Source of the DNA: Acidimicrobiaceae bacterium
GTDB taxonomy: Bacteria > Actinomycetota > Acidimicrobiia > Acidimicrobiales > Salinilacustritrichaceae
Reading direction: 5' to 3'
NCBI GenBank assembly: GCA_003476595.1
Contig: DMTU01000077.1
Span: 3,926 to 9,152, forward strand
Length of the DNA stretch: 5,227 bases
Every line of letters starts with the position of its first letter. Position 1 is the stretch's first letter. This document shows, in pieces, positions 1 through 5,227 of this stretch. A model generated the notes under the pieces. The model saw only the letters and a list, made by a program, of their open reading frames with translations, was not told where the DNA came from and searched no databases. The position numbers and the translations under genes were made by a program.

Positions 1-95
1 CCCTGTCCACGATGGACTCGCTCAAGCCCGCCGTGGTCCGCACGCCCGCCTCGGACGACTACCTGTACCTGCTGATGCCGGTGCGGGTGCAATAG
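1..95 (+). CDS. dnaN: DNA polymerase III beta subunit (sliding clamp), C-terminal end only
   Basis: Partial gene; only the last 30 codons and the TAG stop (93-95) are visible, and the reading frame begins at base 3. The peptide contains DSLKPAVV and ends YLYLLMPVRVQ. This matches the C-terminal tail of bacterial beta clamps, where a Met-Pro-(Met/Val)-Arg-(Leu/Val) stretch ends the protein and lines the pocket that binds clamp-interacting peptides. The clamp is a ring-shaped dimer that tethers the replicative polymerase to DNA. The identification rests on this tail and on recF following directly, the usual dnaN-recF order. The recF frame is the same as this one, separated by one stop codon and one GCC codon, so translation of the two is probably coupled. 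Confidence 0.9.
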   Translation, partial: LSTMDSLKPAVVRTPASDDYLYLLMPVRVQ

Positions 96-98
96 GCC

Positions 99-101
99 CT
101 G
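99..101 (+). other. recF: Probable CTG start codon of recF
   Basis: In frame, codons run from the dnaN stop TAG (93-95) through GCC (96) to CTG (99), then no other NTG codon occurs until GTG 231, which lies past Walker A. CTG gives an N-terminus beginning (M)ALHLRHLWLTDYRSY, which aligns in length with ordinary RecF N-termini. CTG is an accepted but rare bacterial initiator. Spacing of 3 nt from the upstream stop fits termination-reinitiation. A sequencing error at the first base of the codon is the main alternative. Confidence 0.6.
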
Positions 102-1184
102 GCCCTCCACCTCCGCCACCTCTGGCTCACCGACTACCGCAGCTACGGGTCGGCCGACGTCACCCTCCCGTCCGGCACGACGGCGATCATCGGCCGCAAC
201 GGGCAGGGCAAGACGAACCTGCTCGAGGCGGTGGCCTACCTGGCCGGCTCCTCCCTGCGGGGCGCGACCACCGAGGCGATGGTGCGCACCGGTGCCGAGC
301 GCGCCGTGGTGCGGGCCGAGGCCGTGCGCGGGCCCCGCGAACTGCTGGTCGAGGCCGAGATCGCCGCCCGTGGCCGCAGCCGCATGCAGCTGAACCGCCA
401 GCCCGTGAAGCGCCGCCGGGACCTCCTCGAGGCGCTGTCGGTGACCCTGTTCAGCCCCGACGACCTCGTGCTGGTGAAGGGCGGCCCGGGTGAGCGGCGC
501 CGGTGGCTGGACGACGCGGCCGTCGGGCTGGACCACCAGACCGACGGGGTGCGCAGCGACGTCGAGCGCATCCTCAAGCAGCGCAACGCCCTGCTCAAGC
601 AGAGCCGCGGCCGCCTCGACGAGGCCGCCGCCCTCACCCTCGACGTCTGGGACGACCGCCTGACCCGGGCCGGCGAGGCCCTGGCCGAGCGGCGGGCAGC
701 TGCCCTGGCCGAGCTCGTGCCCCGCATGACCCAGGCCTACCGGGACCTGGCCGGCATCGCCCTCCCCGTCTCGGGCACCTACGACGCCCCGTGGCGTGCG
801 GTCGGGCTCGCCCAGGCCCTCGCCGACGCGCGCGACCAGGACCTGCGGCGCGGGGTCACCACGGTCGGCCCCCACCGCGACGAGGTCGTGCTCGGCATCG
901 ACGACCTGCCGGCCCGCACGCACGCCAGCCAGGGCGAGCAGCGGTCCCTCGCCCTCGCCATGCGCCTGGCCGTCCACCGGGCCATCACCGAAATCAGCGG
1001 CGAGAGTCCGATCCTGCTGCTCGACGACGTGCTGTCCGAGCTGGACGACGGTCGCACCGAGGCCCTGCTCGCCCACCTGCCCCCAGGCCAGACCCTGCTC
1101 ACGACGGCCGGTCCGCTGCCCCGCCAGACCGAGCCCGAGCTGGTGCTGCGGGTCGCCGACGGCCGCATCGGACCCGACGGCTGA
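99..1184 (+). CDS. recF: DNA replication and repair protein RecF
   Basis: RecF is an SMC-like ATPase that binds gapped DNA with RecO and RecR and helps load RecA for recombinational repair. Read from CTG at 99, the product is 361 aa, close to the usual 355-385. Residues 1-44 contain the expected LTDYRSY beta strand and the Walker A GRNGQGKT (32-39). The RecF family stretch PDDLVLVKGGPGERRRWLD is at 120-138, GPHRDE follows near 257, the ABC signature SQGEQRS is at 277-283, and Walker B ILLLDD (305-310) runs into the D-loop SELD (313-316). The first ATG/GTG in frame is GTG 231, which would delete Walker A, so it cannot be the start. Between the dnaN stop and Walker A the only NTG codon in frame is CTG 99. 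No strong Shine-Dalgarno precedes it, consistent with re-initiation by ribosomes ending dnaN. Function is certain from the motifs; the exact start is inference. Confidence 0.95.
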   Translation: MALHLRHLWLTDYRSYGSADVTLPSGTTAIIGRNGQGKTNLLEAVAYLAGSSLRGATTEAMVRTGAERAVVRAEAVRGPRELLVEAEIAARGRSRMQLNRQPVKRRRDLLEALSVTLFSPDDLVLVKGGPGERRRWLDDAAVGLDHQTDGVRSDVERILKQRNALLKQSRGRLDEAAALTLDVWDDRLTRAGEALAERRAAALAELVPRMTQAYRDLAGIALPVSGTYDAPWRAVGLAQALADARDQDLRRGVTTVGPHRDEVVLGIDDLPARTHASQGEQRSLALAMRLAVHRAITEISGESPILLLDDVLSELDDGRTEALLAHLPPGQTLLTTAGPLPRQTEPELVLRVADGRIGPDG

Positions 1185-1192
1185 CCCGAAGC

Positions 1193-1202
1193 CCGGGGTG
1201 TC
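1193..1202 (+). repeat. Copy 1 of 10-bp block CCGGGGTGTC, ahead of the DUF721 gene
   Basis: This 10-mer recurs exactly at 1609-1618 ahead of gyrB. In both leaders it is followed downstream by a second related block, TGCCACACT at 1216-1224 here and TGCCACCACT at 1637-1646 there. Whether it is a regulatory site or a chance match in GC-rich DNA cannot be decided from one window. Confidence 0.35.
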
Positions 1203-1230
1203 GTCGGTGGGGGAGTGCCACACTCGGCGC

Positions 1231-1593
1231 GTGGACCGCGACGACGACCTCGACGAGCTGCAGGTGGCCCTCACCACGACGCCGCCGAGCGAGCTCGCCT
1301 CCCTGCTCGACCGGGTGGTCCGGGGCATGGGCTCACCGGGCACGGATGCCATCGAGCTGGTGTTCAACCGCTGGTCCGACGTGGTCGGGGGCGTGCTCGC
1401 CACCAAGACCCGGCCCGTCTCCCTCGAGCGCGCCACGCTGGTGCTGCAGGCCGACGACCCCGCGGTCGTGAGCCACGTGAAGTGGCTCGAGCAGGATCTG
1501 CTCACCCGCCTCGACGAGCTGCTGGGGCCGGGTCGCGTCACCTCCGTCGAGGTCCGCGTCGCCCGTCCGGGACGCCCGTCGCGGCGGCCCTGA
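1231..1593 (+). CDS. DUF721 / DciA-like protein
   Basis: A 120-residue protein read from GTG 1231. The domain is a DUF721 (DciA-type) fold: a helix containing FNRWSDVVG (45-53), then TRPVSLERATLVLQAD (60-74) as the beta strands, a helix with WLEQDLLTRLDELLG (85-99), and a final strand VTSVEVRV (103-110). DciA proteins bind the replicative helicase DnaB and help load it, and in Mycobacterium tuberculosis the gene at this position, Rv0004, encodes such a protein; assigning that role here is inference from family and position. Mycobacterial homologues are longer, with an N-terminal extension; this one is close to the bare domain, with an acidic start (DRDDDLDE). Its start is not settled: GTG codons at 1198 and 1207 are also in frame, and the purine-rich GGGGGAG (1209-1215) is 15 nt before GTG 1231, wider than usual. 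It lies 46 nt after recF and 79 nt before gyrB. Confidence 0.85.
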   Translation: MDRDDDLDELQVALTTTPPSELASLLDRVVRGMGSPGTDAIELVFNRWSDVVGGVLATKTRPVSLERATLVLQADDPAVVSHVKWLEQDLLTRLDELLGPGRVTSVEVRVARPGRPSRRP

Positions 1594-1600
1594 GCGGGCC

Positions 1601-1631
1601 CCAGATGGCCGGGGTGTCCGACCCCCGCTGG
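1601..1631 (+). promoter_or_regulatory. Interrupted hairpin ahead of the gyrB -10-like box
   Basis: CCAG (1601-1604) can pair with CTGG (1628-1631), and CGGGG (1610-1614) with CCCCG (1623-1627), leaving a 5-nt bulge on the left arm and an 8-nt loop. The structure begins 8 nt after the DUF721 stop and abuts TAGGAT at 1632. There is no T-run after it, so it is a poor classical terminator. It could be an attenuating or operator structure over the -35 region, or have no function. Pairing was judged by eye. Confidence 0.3.
1609..1618 (+). repeat. Copy 2 of 10-bp block CCGGGGTGTC, ahead of gyrB
   Basis: Identical to 1193-1202. It overlaps the left inner arm and loop of the hairpin at 1601-1631 and lies 13 nt before the -10-like hexamer, roughly where a -35 element or an operator would be. 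Confidence 0.35.
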
Positions 1632-1637
1632 TAGGAT
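1632..1637 (+). promoter_or_regulatory. Candidate -10 element (TAGGAT) for gyrB
   Basis: TAGGAT matches the TAnnnT pattern of actinobacterial housekeeping -10 boxes and lies 35 nt before the gyrB TTG, leaving room for a short leader with the Shine-Dalgarno. No convincing -35 (TTGACA-like) is seen about 17 nt upstream; that area is occupied by the hairpin arms. If real, gyrB can be transcribed apart from recF and the DUF721 gene, which fits the common independent control of gyrase by supercoiling. Confidence 0.4.
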
Positions 1638-1660
1638 GCCACCACTGTCATTTGGTTCCT

Positions 1661-1666
1661 GAGGAG
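1661..1666 (+). promoter_or_regulatory. Ribosome binding site of gyrB (GAGGAG)
   Basis: GAGGAG is a strong Shine-Dalgarno and ends 6 nt before TTG 1673, the ideal spacing. It decides the start: the in-frame TTG at 1652 lies upstream of this site and would place it inside the coding region. Confidence 0.8.
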
Positions 1667-1672
1667 TGTGTT

Positions 1673-3604
1673 TTGGCTGCTGAGACGACGTCGTACGGCG
1701 CCAACAACATGCGGGTCCTGGAGGGTCTCGAGGCCGTCCGGAAGCGTCCCGGCATGTACATCGGGTCCACCGGCCCGAACGGCCTGCACCACTGCGTGTG
1801 GGAGGTCGTCGACAACTCCGTCGACGAGGCCATGGCCGGCCACGCCACCCGCATCGACGTCACGATCCTGCCCGACGGGGCCTGCCGGGTCGTCGACGAC
1901 GGCCGAGGCATCCCCACCGACATGAACAAGCAGCAGGGGATGTCGGGCGTGGAGATCGCCCTCACCAAGCTGCACGGCGGCGGCAAGTTCGACGGCGAGG
2001 GCTACAAGGTCTCCGGCGGCCTCCACGGGGTGGGCGTGTCGGTGGTCAACGCACTCTCCAGCAAGGTCGTCGTCGAGGTCGACCGGGACGGCAAGCGCCA
2101 CGTGATGGAGTTCGCCGACGGCGGCAAGCCCCAGGGCCAGCTGCAGGTCACGGGCGACGCCCCCCGGGGCCGCACGGGCACCACGGTCACGTTCTGGCCG
2201 GACGACACCATCTTCGAGACCACCGAGTTCGTGTCCCGCACGATCCTCGAGCGCCTGCAGATGATGGCCTTCCTCAACCGGGGCCTGGAGATCCGCTACC
2301 AGGACCAGCGCGAGGGCCACGACAACGAGCGCGTCACCTACAAGTACGCCGGCGGCATCCAGGACTTCGTCCGCCACATCAACAAGACCAAGGAAGCCCT
2401 CTGGTCCAAGGTCGGGTTCCTCGAGGGCAAGGACGACGAGGGCACGCAGGAGGTCGAGGTCGCCTTCCAGTGGAACACGGGCTACAACCGCGACGGCATC
2501 CACAGCTTCGCCAACGGCATCTCCACCATCGAGGGCGGCACCCACGAGGAGGGCTTCAAGACGGCCCTCACCCGCGTGGTGAACAACTACGCCAAGGACA
2601 ACCGGCCCGGCAACGTCAAGGACCTGGTCCTCACCGGCGACGACGTCCGCGAGGGCCTCACGGCCGTGGTGTCGGTGCGCCTCCAGGAGCCCCAGTTCGA
2701 GGGCCAGACCAAGGCCAAGCTCGGCAACACCTCGATGCGCTCGCTGGTCACCAAGGTCACCAACGAGTACCTGGCCCAGTGGTTCGAGGAGAACCCGACC
2801 GAGGCCAACAAGGTCATCAAGAAGGCCTACTCGGCGGCCCAGGCCCGCGAGGCGGCCAAGAACGCCCGCAACGCGATCCGCTCCAAGACCCTGCTCGACG
2901 GCGCCGGCATGCCCGACAAGCTCAAGGACTGCTCGGCCAAGGACCGCGCCGAGCGCGAGCTGTTCATCGTCGAGGGCGACTCCGCCGGCGGCTCGGCCGT
3001 GTCGGCCCGAGATCCCCGCACCCAGGCGATCCTGCCCATCCGCGGCAAGATCCTCAACGTCGAGCGGGCCCGCATCGACAAGATGCTGAAGAACACCGAG
3101 ATCCAGGCCCTCATCTCCGCCATCGGCGCCGGTGTGGGCGAGGAGTTCGACGTCGAGAAGCGGCGCTACGACAAGATCATCGCCATGTGCGACGCCGACG
3201 TCGACGGCTCCCACATCCGCACGCTGCTGCTCACGTTCTTCTTCCGCCAGATGAAGCCGCTGGTCGAGGCCGGCTGCATCTACATCGCCCAGCCGCCGCT
3301 GTTCTCCACCCAGGTGGGCAAGTCCAAGATCTACCTCAAGGACGACCGGGCACAGCGGGCGTTCCTGGCCGAGCACCCCAACCACAAGAAGGACTTCCAG
3401 CGCCTGAAGGGCCTGGGCGAGATGGACGCCTCCGAGCTCGAGGTCACGACCATGAACCCGGAGAGCCGCACCCTGCTCCAGGTCACGGTCGAGCAGGCCG
3501 CGCTGGCCGACGAGGTCATGTCCGTGCTGATGGGCGACGACGTCGCCGCCCGCAAGGACTTCATCGTCACCAACGCCAAGGACGTCAAGTTCGTCGACAT
3601 CTAG
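1673..3604 (+). CDS. gyrB: DNA gyrase subunit B
   Basis: GyrB is the ATPase subunit of gyrase (A2B2), which introduces negative supercoils ahead of and behind replication forks. The 643-aa product starts at TTG 1673, 6 nt after GAGGAG. The GHKL ATPase domain shows WEVVDNSVDEA (43-53) with the catalytic Glu44 and Mg-binding Asn48, DDGRGIP (75-81) and the glycine lid GGLHGVGVS (115-123). The transducer domain carries the QTK loop (345-347). The TOPRIM domain has EGDSAGGS (434-441), PIRGK (455-459) and DADVDGSHI (507-515), and QRLKGLGEM (576-584) lies near the C-terminus, which ends NAKDVKFVDI. The length shows the compact form without the extra ~170 residues of E. coli GyrB. All key residues are present, so it should be active. 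TopoIV ParE is the alternative paralogue, but the place after recF/DUF721 and the C-terminal tail favour GyrB. gyrA does not follow; a convergent gene does. Confidence 0.97.
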   Translation: MAAETTSYGANNMRVLEGLEAVRKRPGMYIGSTGPNGLHHCVWEVVDNSVDEAMAGHATRIDVTILPDGACRVVDDGRGIPTDMNKQQGMSGVEIALTKLHGGGKFDGEGYKVSGGLHGVGVSVVNALSSKVVVEVDRDGKRHVMEFADGGKPQGQLQVTGDAPRGRTGTTVTFWPDDTIFETTEFVSRTILERLQMMAFLNRGLEIRYQDQREGHDNERVTYKYAGGIQDFVRHINKTKEALWSKVGFLEGKDDEGTQEVEVAFQWNTGYNRDGIHSFANGISTIEGGTHEEGFKTALTRVVNNYAKDNRPGNVKDLVLTGDDVREGLTAVVSVRLQEPQFEGQTKAKLGNTSMRSLVTKVTNEYLAQWFEENPTEANKVIKKAYSAAQAREAAKNARNAIRSKTLLDGAGMPDKLKDCSAKDRAERELFIVEGDSAGGSAVSARDPRTQAILPIRGKILNVERARIDKMLKNTEIQALISAIGAGVGEEFDVEKRRYDKIIAMCDADVDGSHIRTLLLTFFFRQMKPLVEAGCIYIAQPPLFSTQVGKSKIYLKDDRAQRAFLAEHPNHKKDFQRLKGLGEMDASELEVTTMNPESRTLLQVTVEQAALADEVMSVLMGDDVAARKDFIVTNAKDVKFVDI

Positions 3605-3613
3605 CGCGGGGAC

Positions 3614-3633
3614 GTCGCCTGGACGAGGGCGGC
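3614..3633 (+). terminator. Weak hairpin between convergent gyrB and cyclase genes
   Basis: GTCGCC (3614-3619) can pair with GGCGGC (3628-3633) around an 8-nt loop, including one G-U pair; short CGCG blocks (3605-3608, 3636-3639) could extend it. It is in the only 37 nt separating the two stop codons, where a shared terminator would be expected. No T-run follows on either strand, so the evidence is weak. Confidence 0.2.
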
Positions 3634-3641
3634 GGCGCGGT

Positions 3642-5227
3642 TCAGTTCACCCGGTCGAGTCCGCGTCCCGTGCCAGGCGACCAGGCCACCCGGTTCCGCC
3701 CGGCGTCCTTGGCCTCGTAGAGGGCCAGGTCCGCGGTTCGCACCAGGTCGTCGACGGTGGCGGTGTCCGGTCCGGACACGGCGGCACCGATGCTGCACCG
3801 CAGCGAGACCTCGGTCCCGTCGCTGGTGCGCACCGTCCGGGCGCGCACGGCGTCGTGCAGCCGGTGGGCGAAGCCGTCGGCGTCGGGGTGACCTCCCGGT
3901 GGCAGCGGCCCGACGACCAGGAACTCGTCACCGCCGAGCCGGGCGACCACGTCGCCGCCCCGGGTTGCGGCGCGGAGCGCGTCGGCGACGCCCCGGATGG
4001 CCTCGTCGCCGGTGGCATGGCCGTAGGTGTCGTTGATCGCCTTGAGGCCGTCGAGGTCGATGAAGAGGGCGAGCAGGGAGGAGCCGTCCCGCTTCGCCCG
4101 GGCGAGATCGCGGGCGAGCGCCTCCATGGCCGCCCCCCGGTTGAGCAGACCGGTGAGGGCGTCGTGGGAGGCGAGCTCGACGAGCTCGGCCCGGCGGGCC
4201 TCGGCCTCTGCGATGGAGGCCCGCAGCCGGTCGATGGCGGCCTGCATGGCCTCGCCGGTCCGGCCCGGGAGGGCCTCGTCCAGCACCGGTGATCCGGGGT
4301 CGGCGGCGAGGGCGACGGCGTGGTCCTCGACCGCGGCGAGGGTGCCGGACATGTCGTTGAAGGCGCGGGCCATCGCGGCCAGCTCCCGGGGACCCCGGTC
4401 CGGCAGCGGTTCGAGCTGGAACTCCCCGGCCTCGACCTGGCGCACCGCGCCCTCGAGCCGGCGAACGGGTGCGGTGATGGCGCGGGTCATCGCCGTGCCC
4501 ACCCCGATCGACACGATCACGAGGGCGCTCATCCCCACGAACTGGATCACCATCGTCCGCGCGGCCCAGCTCGCGTGCTCGGAGGCGGCTTCCTCGAGGT
4601 CGACGGCCGCGGCCCGGACGACGTCGGTGAGCAGGATCGCCCAGCGGGCCCCGTCCGTGAGGCCGGCGGCGAGCACGGCCGGCTCGATGGCACCCAGCGA
4701 AGGCGCGACGCCCAGGCCGATCTGGGTGGCCACATCGATCGCCTCCTCGGTGCGCTGCGCGGCCGGCGAGGACTCCAGTCGGTCGAGCGTGCCGGCCAGG
4801 CGGGGGCTGGCCGTCTCCCGCGTGGCGTCGAGCCCCGCGTCGAACCGGGCGGAGCTGTCGATCAGCAACCGGGTCCGCGTCGCGGTCGGGGTCGTGGTGA
4901 GCAGCGCGATGGTGTGGTCGATGCGGTCATCGGTGACGCTCAGGGCGGTCATGACGCTGCGCAGGCTCCGCAGCCGCATGCGCAGCTCGACCGGCAGGGC
5001 CTCCTGGTCGGCCTCGCGGTTCACCTCCTCCATCGCCGCCTCCCAGGCGCCCTCGATCGTGACGTCGGTGATGTCGAAGAAGGTGCTGACCGCCTCGTAG
5101 TCGGCGGACCCGAGGTCGATGCGCGCCCGGAACCGGTGCAGGCGATCGTCGAGGCCGAGGGTCGTGCGCAGATCGGCGAAGCGGGTGCTGTCGACGACCG
5201 CCCGCGCGCCGGCCAGCCGGGCGCGCG
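3642..5227 (-). CDS. Membrane-bound HAMP-GGDEF diguanylate cyclase, N-terminus beyond window
   Basis: Partial: 527 residues are visible and the frame stays open to the window edge; the ATG at 5033 is internal. The product should make cyclic di-GMP from two GTP. About 225 residues of Ala/Glu/Arg-rich helix (5227-4555) come first, probably outside the membrane, with a pattern reminiscent of nitrate/nitrite-sensing (NIT) domains (LHRFRARID, ARWAILLTDVVRAA). One TM segment (IQFVGMSALVIVSIGVG, within 4553-4485) leads into a HAMP domain with its conserved Pro (4469-4467) and Glu (4385-4383). A helical linker joins the GGDEF domain (4175-3687): SHDALTGLLNR, DLDGLKAINDTYGH, the intact active site GGDEF (3935-3921) and an RGGD inhibitory I-site (3962-3951) five residues before it. 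The final YEAKDAGRNRV is typical. An intact A-site predicts activity, and the I-site predicts product inhibition. A first TM is expected off-window. It converges on gyrB with a 37-nt gap and shares no operon with it. The NIT-like reading is tentative; the cyclase call is firm. Confidence 0.92.
   Translation of the reverse strand, partial: RARLAGARAVVDSTRFADLRTTLGLDDRLHRFRARIDLGSADYEAVSTFFDITDVTIEGAWEAAMEEVNREADQEALPVELRMRLRSLRSVMTALSVTDDRIDHTIALLTTTPTATRTRLLIDSSARFDAGLDATRETASPRLAGTLDRLESSPAAQRTEEAIDVATQIGLGVAPSLGAIEPAVLAAGLTDGARWAILLTDVVRAAAVDLEEAASEHASWAARTMVIQFVGMSALVIVSIGVGTAMTRAITAPVRRLEGAVRQVEAGEFQLEPLPDRGPRELAAMARAFNDMSGTLAAVEDHAVALAADPGSPVLDEALPGRTGEAMQAAIDRLRASIAEAEARRAELVELASHDALTGLLNRGAAMEALARDLARAKRDGSSLLALFIDLDGLKAINDTYGHATGDEAIRGVADALRAATRGGDVVARLGGDEFLVVGPLPPGGHPDADGFAHRLHDAVRARTVRTSDGTEVSLRCSIGAAVSGPDTATVDDLVRTADLALYEAKDAGRNRVAWSPGTGRGLDRVN

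Noticed and set aside
3..11. CTGTCCACG as a DnaA box
   Set aside because: Two mismatches to TTGTCCACA, single, inside dnaN coding sequence, and without a cluster of similar boxes.
231..233. GTG 231 as the recF start
   Set aside because: It removes Walker A and the first beta strand, which are encoded in frame immediately upstream.
503..1471. 322-codon + strand frame across recF and the DUF721 gene
   Set aside because: Arg/Pro/Gly-rich shadow frame that runs through two well-supported genes in other frames and across the gap between them.
1652..1654. TTG 1652 as the gyrB start
   Set aside because: It would place the strong GAGGAG Shine-Dalgarno (1661-1666) inside the gene and has no good ribosome site of its own; TTG 1673 is ideally spaced.
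1538..3385. 615-codon open frame on the - strand opposite gyrB
   Set aside because: It reads as low-complexity Leu/Val/Asp/Gly-rich sequence with no domain motif, and it lies antisense to a gyrB with every motif intact. Such long antisense frames are expected when third codon positions are nearly all G/C.
1798..3720. 640-codon + strand frame overlapping gyrB
   Set aside because: Arg/Gly/Pro/His-rich composition, no recognisable domain; shadow of gyrB.
5031..5033. ATG at 5033 as the start of the cyclase gene
   Set aside because: The frame stays open with coding-like helical sequence to the window edge, and a first membrane segment is expected further upstream.
4027..5100. 357-codon + strand frame opposite the cyclase gene
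   Set aside because: Ser/Ala/Arg-rich shadow of a - strand gene with clear HAMP and GGDEF motifs.
1..5227. Novel defence, mobile or CRISPR system
   Set aside because: All but about 165 bases are accounted for by known replication genes and a cyclase; no arrays, terminal repeats or integrase-like genes are visible.

Overview
This 5.2-kb, very GC-rich window (third codon positions almost always G or C) shows the replication-gene cluster that sits beside the chromosomal origin in Actinobacteria. On the + strand, in order, are the last 30 codons of dnaN (sliding clamp), a full recF, a small DUF721/DciA-type gene and a full gyrB. This order (dnaN-recF-DUF721-gyrB) is typical of Actinobacteria. 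The compact GyrB without the proteobacterial insertion, together with the GC content, suggests a high-GC lineage, possibly Acidimicrobiia. That placement is inference and no database was searched.

Layout. 1-95: dnaN C-terminus. 99-1184: recF, which starts only 3 nt after the dnaN stop, in the same frame, and apparently at a CTG codon. 1185-1230: short gap. 1231-1593: DUF721 gene, GTG start. 1594-1672: a 79-nt gap with an interrupted hairpin, a good -10-like hexamer (TAGGAT) and a strong Shine-Dalgarno. 1673-3604: gyrB, TTG start. 3605-3641: a 37-nt gap between convergent genes. 3642-5227, - strand: the C-terminal 527 residues of a membrane-bound diguanylate cyclase (helical sensor region, TM, HAMP, GGDEF) whose N-terminus lies beyond the window. 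No non-coding stretch exceeds 100 bases, and I see no RNA gene, CRISPR array or mobile element.

How the genes work together. DnaN, RecF and GyrB act on the replicating chromosome as clamp, gap-repair loader and supercoiling enzyme. The DUF721 protein is related to DciA, which handles the replicative helicase DnaB. The convergent cyclase is a separate signalling gene. It occupies the place where gyrA usually lies in Actinobacteria, so the cluster boundary has been altered here.

Nothing in the window amounts to a clearly new system. The points worth a second look are the dnaN/recF junction with its CTG start, the run of three non-ATG starts, a pair of sequence blocks shared by the leaders of the DUF721 gene and gyrB, the missing gyrA neighbour, and the sensor region of the cyclase.
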